A stretch of DNA of 64,000 nucleotides from an uncultured Lachnospiraceae bacterium. Lineage in GTDB: Bacteria > Bacillota > Clostridia > Lachnospirales > Lachnospiraceae. Below, piece by piece: positions 60,307-64,000 of this stretch. A model generated the notes under the pieces. The model searched no databases. It was not told where the DNA came from and was given only the letters and a program-made list of their open reading frames with translations. The translations under genes and the position numbers were made by a program. The stretch's first letter is position 1. The number at the start of each line of letters is the position of its first letter. Location: contig URUY01000015.1 of assembly GCA_900551115.1 (NCBI GenBank), positions 1-64,000 of the forward strand. The letters are read 5' to 3'.

Positions 60307-61506
60307 CTATTTATTGCCCCGCTGCAGGAAATCCGGAATCTTAAGAGATTTTTCCTCTACGGAGGAACGAATATCCGCCGGCTTTGCAATACCGTTTAAT
60401 ATCGGTTTGTTTACAGGCCTTGCCTGCTCGTCCGCACTGCGCTTTAAGCCTGCATCTGCCATACCGGTCTGATAGGAAGCGGGCTGGATGAAACGGCTGG
60501 CTCCTGCATATGCACCGAATGCGCCGGGCTTAGCTCCCAAAACGCCCTTGGCCGCAGGCACTTCCAGTCCCGTTGCAATAACGGTAATGGTACAGGTATC
60601 CGGCTGGGATGCGTCATACATAGCACCGAAAATAACGTTTACATCATCTCCGGTCAGCTCCCTTACATAATCGGAAGCATCTGAAGCATCGTTTAAGGTA
60701 ATATCACCCGATACATTAATAATAACATGGCTGGCGCCCGTAATCGTAGTTTCAAGAAGCGGGCTTTCCACTGCCATCTTAACTGCTTCAAGAGCCTTGT
60801 CATCACCCTTGCCGGTACCGATACCGATATGGGCAACGCCTTTATCCTTCATAACAGTCTGTACATCGGCAAAGTCAAGATTAATGACTGCAGGTACGTT
60901 AATAAGGTCTGTAATACCCTGTACAGCCTGCTGCAGCACTTCATCTGCTTTCTTAAGTGCTTCAGGCATAGTCGTACGCTTGTCCACAATTTCAAGAAGC
61001 TTGTCATTGGGAATGACAATCAGGGTATCTACATTTCCTTTTATATTTTCAATACCGTTTAATGCATTTGACATACGTGCCTTTGCCTCAAAACGGAAAG
61101 GCTTTGTGACAACGCCTACTGTCAGAATCCCCAAATCCTTTGCGATTCTGGCAACTACCGGAGCTGCACCCGTACCGGTACCGCCGCCCATACCGCAGGT
61201 AACGAACACCATGTCCGCCCCCTTCAATGCCGTTTCAATCTCTTCAGCACTCTCCTCGGCAGCCTTCTGTCCGATTTCGGGCTTTGCACCTGCGCCCAGT
61301 CCCTTTGTCAGCTTTTCCCCAATCTGCAAAAGCTTCGGTGCCTTGCAAAGCTGCAGTGCCTGCTTATCGGTATTTACACCGATAAAATCAACTCCGTCAA
61401 TATTCTCATCTACCATTCTATTTACAGCATTATTACCTGCGCCGCCTACACCGACTACGATGATTTTAGCAGCAGATTCAGCGTCGTTCGTCTTAATCTC
61501 CAGCAA
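60307..61506 (-). CDS. ftsZ: Cell division protein FtsZ
   Basis: 399 residues starting at a TTG (61506) with AGGAGG eight bases upstream, in the form (M)LEIKTNDAESAAKIIVVG. The GTP-binding tubulin signature is GGGTGTGAAP. The T7 loop has NLDFADVQTVM. The C-terminal linker is Ala/Gly-rich, and the end SLKIPDFLQRGNK is the usual FtsA/SepF/ZipA-binding tail. It forms the Z-ring. No ftsA precedes it. Confidence 0.98.
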   Translation of the reverse strand: MLEIKTNDAESAAKIIVVGVGGAGNNAVNRMVDENIDGVDFIGVNTDKQALQLCKAPKLLQIGEKLTKGLGAGAKPEIGQKAAEESAEEIETALKGADMVFVTCGMGGGTGTGAAPVVARIAKDLGILTVGVVTKPFRFEAKARMSNALNGIENIKGNVDTLIVIPNDKLLEIVDKRTTMPEALKKADEVLQQAVQGITDLINVPAVINLDFADVQTVMKDKGVAHIGIGTGKGDDKALEAVKMAVESPLLETTITGASHVIINVSGDITLNDASDASDYVRELTGDDVNVIFGAMYDASQPDTCTITVIATGLEVPAAKGVLGAKPGAFGAYAGASRFIQPASYQTGMADAGLKRSADEQARPVNKPILNGIAKPADIRSSVEEKSLKIPDFLQRGNK

Positions 61507-61632
61507 GGGTAATTCCTCCTTATTCCCAAATAAAATCCATATAGACTATCATATAATCATTTTAACAATTAATCAACACATTTTTTACATTTCATGAAAG
61601 GTTTTTACGGCTTATCCAACAGGTCTGCCATT

Positions 61633-62379
61633 TTATGAATCAGGTTTAAAGGGTATCGAACCTGTATTTTCATCATAATTCTGTAAATTCAGCGTACCGC
61701 TCTTTCCTTCCAGCTTCGGAAGCAGACTCTGAAGCAGCACAATCTTCTCATCCAAGAGGCTGTCCGTCCCCATTGCCACCTTCACCGTTCCGAAATACAG
61801 GGTCATTTCTTTTCCCGAACTAAAGTAAATGCGGTCAGCCGTAAGGGAGTACTTTGTCAAGGTTTTCGTCACCGTCAGTATCTTATAAAAAATATCGGAA
61901 TCCTCCACCGGCAGCGGCTCTCCCAGCACCACATGGTCAAAAGACAGGCCTGTTATCTGGGGAACGCCCGCAGTCTTAACCGAGGAGCTTTCCACCACGG
62001 TTCCGTCCTTGTCAAAATACATATAGCGTCCCAGATATTCCACATACCCTGCCAGGGACTTTTCATACACTACTATCTTTACCGTATCGGGGGACAATAC
62101 CTGTACATTCATTGACGCAATGAAAGGAATATCCGTAATCTGCTTGTCCTTATAGACTAAGGACAGGTAAAGAGAGTTGCCGGAAAGAGGCCCCGTCATT
62201 ACCATATCCTGTATCTCTTCCTTCGTATAATGGATATTGCCCTCCACATAAACCGTCTTGATGGTCCGCGTCTGCAGGAAATAATAAATACCTCCCAAAA
62301 GCAGGGCAATCACTGCAAGGACAGAGAGTATCATTATGCTTTTTCTTTTCCTGCGCCTGTTCTTTTCTGCTCTATACAC
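61633..62379 (-). CDS. ftsQ: Cell division protein FtsQ/DivIB
   Basis: 248 residues from a GTG at 62379 that overlaps murA by eight bases. A basic N-terminus leads to one membrane segment (14-33), then a POTRA domain (IKTVYVEGNIHYTKEEIQDMV) and the FtsQ/DivIB beta domain (Val-Tyr-Glu-Lys-Ser-Leu-Ala-Gly-Tyr-Val-Glu). It is a bitopic divisome protein. A 126-bp gap separates it from ftsZ, which may have its own promoter. Confidence 0.92.
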   Translation of the reverse strand: MYRAEKNRRRKRKSIMILSVLAVIALLLGGIYYFLQTRTIKTVYVEGNIHYTKEEIQDMVMTGPLSGNSLYLSLVYKDKQITDIPFIASMNVQVLSPDTVKIVVYEKSLAGYVEYLGRYMYFDKDGTVVESSSVKTAGVPQITGLSFDHVVLGEPLPVEDSDIFYKILTVTKTLTKYSLTADRIYFSSGKEMTLYFGTVKVAMGTDSLLDEKIVLLQSLLPKLEGKSGTLNLQNYDENTGSIPFKPDS

Positions 62380-63637
62380 CGTAAATACGCACTCCTAACT
62401 CTCTTAAGTCCCGGCAGATGTTTTCATAGCCGCGTTCAATATACTTACATCCGTCCACCACTGTTTCTCCCTTTGCTGCCGTTCCTGCTATAATCAGTGC
62501 AGCGCCGCCCCGCAGTTCTTCGGCCGATACCGTGAAGCCGCTTAAGGCTTCCACCCCTTTTGTATATACATGCCGTTTGTCCGTCTGGGTTATTTCCGCA
62601 CCCATGGCATTCAGGTACGGCACGGTATGAAACCTGTTTTCAAATATATTTTCCTCCACCATGCATTCGCCCTCCGCCAGCGCAAGGACCGATAAAAACG
62701 GAGACTGCATATCGGTAGGAAAACCCGGATAAGGCGCCGTAATCAAGCTTCCCGGCGACTTAAGCCTGTCATGTCTCTGCACATACAGCCCTTCCGGTGT
62801 TGCCTGAACGCCTGCTCCCATCTGTCCTGCCGTAAAAAGCACGGACCGCATCTGTTCTACGGGAGCCTCCTCTAACAGCACCTCTCCGCCCGCCGCCAGA
62901 CAGGCGCACAGATAGGTTCCTGCCACAATCCTGTCTCCGGGTATGTCAAAGGCTGCTGCGGTAAGCTTATCTGTTCCCTGAATGATAATCACTGAGCTGC
63001 CGCCTCCTGTTATATCCGCCCCGCAGGCCGTAAGGAATGCACAAAGCGTCTCTATTTCAGGCTCTCTGGCCGCTCCGTGTATCACAGTTCTCCCCTTTGC
63101 CTTCACTGCCGCCAAAATCAGGTTTTCCGTAGCTCCTACACTGGGAACCGGCAAAGTAACCTCCGCCCCGCGCAGTCCTGTTGTTCCTGCAAGCAATCCG
63201 TAAGACTTCTCTTCAAACTCTACGTTCAGCTTTTTTAAAGCCTCGATATGCAGGTCTATGGGGCGTTTTCCGATAACGCAGCCCCCGGGGTATTCCATTC
63301 TTACCTCTCCTGTCCTGCCAAGCAGCGCACCTAACAGGATAATAGAAGAACGCATCCCCCTTACCGCATCCTCCGGCATACCGCCAAGCGCATGCAGGAT
63401 ATCTACGTCAGATGCATTCACCTTGAGCGTTCCTTTGTCCCTTACCACCATGCAGCCGAGGCTTTGCAGCAATATCTGCATATGATATACGTCTGTCAGC
63501 CTGGGACAATTTCCAATCACATTCATCCCTTCAGTCAAAAGGGTTGCCGCTAAAACCGGCAATACCGCATTTTTAGAACCCTGTATTCTGACCTGCCCCT
63601 GCAAAGCTATTCCACCGTGAATATAAATAGATTCCAA
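62372..63637 (-). CDS. murA: UDP-N-acetylglucosamine 1-carboxyvinyltransferase
   Basis: 421 residues from a TTG at 63637 (GGAGG upstream). It adds enolpyruvate to UDP-GlcNAc, the first committed peptidoglycan step. GSKNAVLPVLAATLL holds the Lys-Asn active-site pair, and the catalytic Cys lies in PGGCVIGKRPIDLHI, the form sensitive to fosfomycin. The C-terminal segment GGAALIIAGTAAKGET is typical. Firmicutes often have two copies; which one this is cannot be told. Confidence 0.97.
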   Translation of the reverse strand: MESIYIHGGIALQGQVRIQGSKNAVLPVLAATLLTEGMNVIGNCPRLTDVYHMQILLQSLGCMVVRDKGTLKVNASDVDILHALGGMPEDAVRGMRSSIILLGALLGRTGEVRMEYPGGCVIGKRPIDLHIEALKKLNVEFEEKSYGLLAGTTGLRGAEVTLPVPSVGATENLILAAVKAKGRTVIHGAAREPEIETLCAFLTACGADITGGGSSVIIIQGTDKLTAAAFDIPGDRIVAGTYLCACLAAGGEVLLEEAPVEQMRSVLFTAGQMGAGVQATPEGLYVQRHDRLKSPGSLITAPYPGFPTDMQSPFLSVLALAEGECMVEENIFENRFHTVPYLNAMGAEITQTDKRHVYTKGVEALSGFTVSAEELRGGAALIIAGTAAKGETVVDGCKYIERGYENICRDLRELGVRIYGV

Positions 63638-63705
63638 ATCGCTCCTCCAGCTTAAGAGACCTGTTATATCTTATCATATTCAAAGGCGGATAAGAGGTTC
63701 CGTTA

Positions 63706-64000
63706 TTATACTTCTTTTAGCTGGATACGCTTTGCCACATTTAATACCAGCCCGATTTCCGCAAGCTGAAACAGCACCGCCGTACCGCCGTAGCTGATAA
63801 ACGGCAGGGAAATACCGGTATTGGGTATGGTTGCGGTAACAACGGCAATATTTAAAATAACCTGTATGGCAATATGCCCCATGACACCCACCACCAAAAG
63901 GGCACCGAACAAATCCGGCGCATTGTTGGCAATCACCATAAGACGCCATATCAGCATGACAAACATTAAAATAATGGCAACTGCGCCAAACAGCCCCAGC
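63706..64000 (-). CDS. ftsW: FtsW/RodA-family lipid-II polymerase, C-terminal part
   Basis: The gene runs off the right edge; about the last 97 codons are visible. Two or three membrane helices are present, and the motif ISLPFISYGGTAVLFQLAEIGLVLNV is the FtsW/RodA/SpoVE signature. It precedes murA and ftsQ, so FtsW or SpoVE is more likely than RodA. Confidence 0.9.
   Translation of the reverse strand, partial: LGLFGAVAIILMFVMLIWRLMVIANNAPDLFGALLVVGVMGHIAIQVILNIAVVTATIPNTGISLPFISYGGTAVLFQLAEIGLVLNVAKRIQLKEV

Noticed and set aside
60797..61597. Plus-strand open frame of 266 codons opposite ftsZ
   Set aside because: Antisense to an essential, highly conserved gene; Ser/Pro/Ala-rich translation is typical of a reverse-strand shadow.

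Overview
The window looks like chromosome of a spore-forming, anaerobic Firmicute of the class Clostridia, most likely a Lachnospiraceae relative. The reasons are sigma-E, sigma-G and SpoIIGA beside the division genes, an NADP-type glutamate dehydrogenase, a giant 2-hydroxyacyl-CoA dehydratase activase, a DUF5688 protein, strong purine-rich Shine-Dalgarno sites and frequent GTG/TTG starts. Almost every gene lies on the minus strand. The only clear plus-strand genes are the activase (24789-29009) and sigG (57252-58031). These family assignments come from reading the translations, not from a database search.

Layout, left to right. 1-5646 holds a surface/signalling cluster: a partial secreted protein with a Glu-Ala-Pro-Thr repeat, a small membrane protein, a Hanks-type Ser/Thr kinase with a TPR-like tail, a TadE-like pseudopilin and two unknown proteins. 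5687-11574 holds a D-Ala-D-Ala carboxypeptidase, scpB, scpA, a metallophosphoesterase, a second carboxypeptidase, a membrane protein and rpsU. 11743-19426 is a dense minus-strand run: DUF4349 lipoprotein, era, an unlisted 58-codon gene overlapping recO, recO, a lipoprotein, glyS and alaS. 19456-24534 has an M16C peptidase, an unknown protein, a sigma-70-like protein that has lost its promoter-reading parts, and a rhomboid-like membrane protein with a zinc ribbon. The activase follows on the plus strand.

29135-35619 is a more accessory stretch: a transglutaminase-like protein, a decayed ATPase pseudogene, oleate hydratase with a TetR regulator, and a GntR-controlled ABC exporter. 35832-39849 pairs a NYN/LOTUS nuclease-like protein with an SF2 helicase that carries two membrane segments. 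39890-45899 has a cyclophilin lipoprotein, metA, ligA, a pseudouridine synthase and an unknown membrane protein. 46052-51526 has a LytTR regulator with a 33-residue membrane peptide, gdhA, an unknown protein, an oxidoreductase, an SH3 protein and tRNA-Arg.

51639-64000 is core: DUF5688, efp, aroQ-aroK-aroE-yqeG (shikimate pathway), a small unknown gene, nrdR, a ylmC-like gene, sigG, sigE-spoIIGA, ftsZ, ftsQ, murA and the end of ftsW. SpoIIGA should process pro-sigma-E. sigG has a visible forespore-type promoter and points against sigE. No ftsA lies between ftsQ and ftsZ.

No CRISPR array, intact insertion sequence, prophage or riboswitch was recognised. Best candidates for something undescribed are the degenerate sigma-like protein, the helicase/NYN pair, the LytTR-linked micropeptide, the recO-overlapping small gene and the tRNA-Arg enclosed by a leader/trailer inverted repeat. 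Positions of short sites were counted by eye and may be off by one base.
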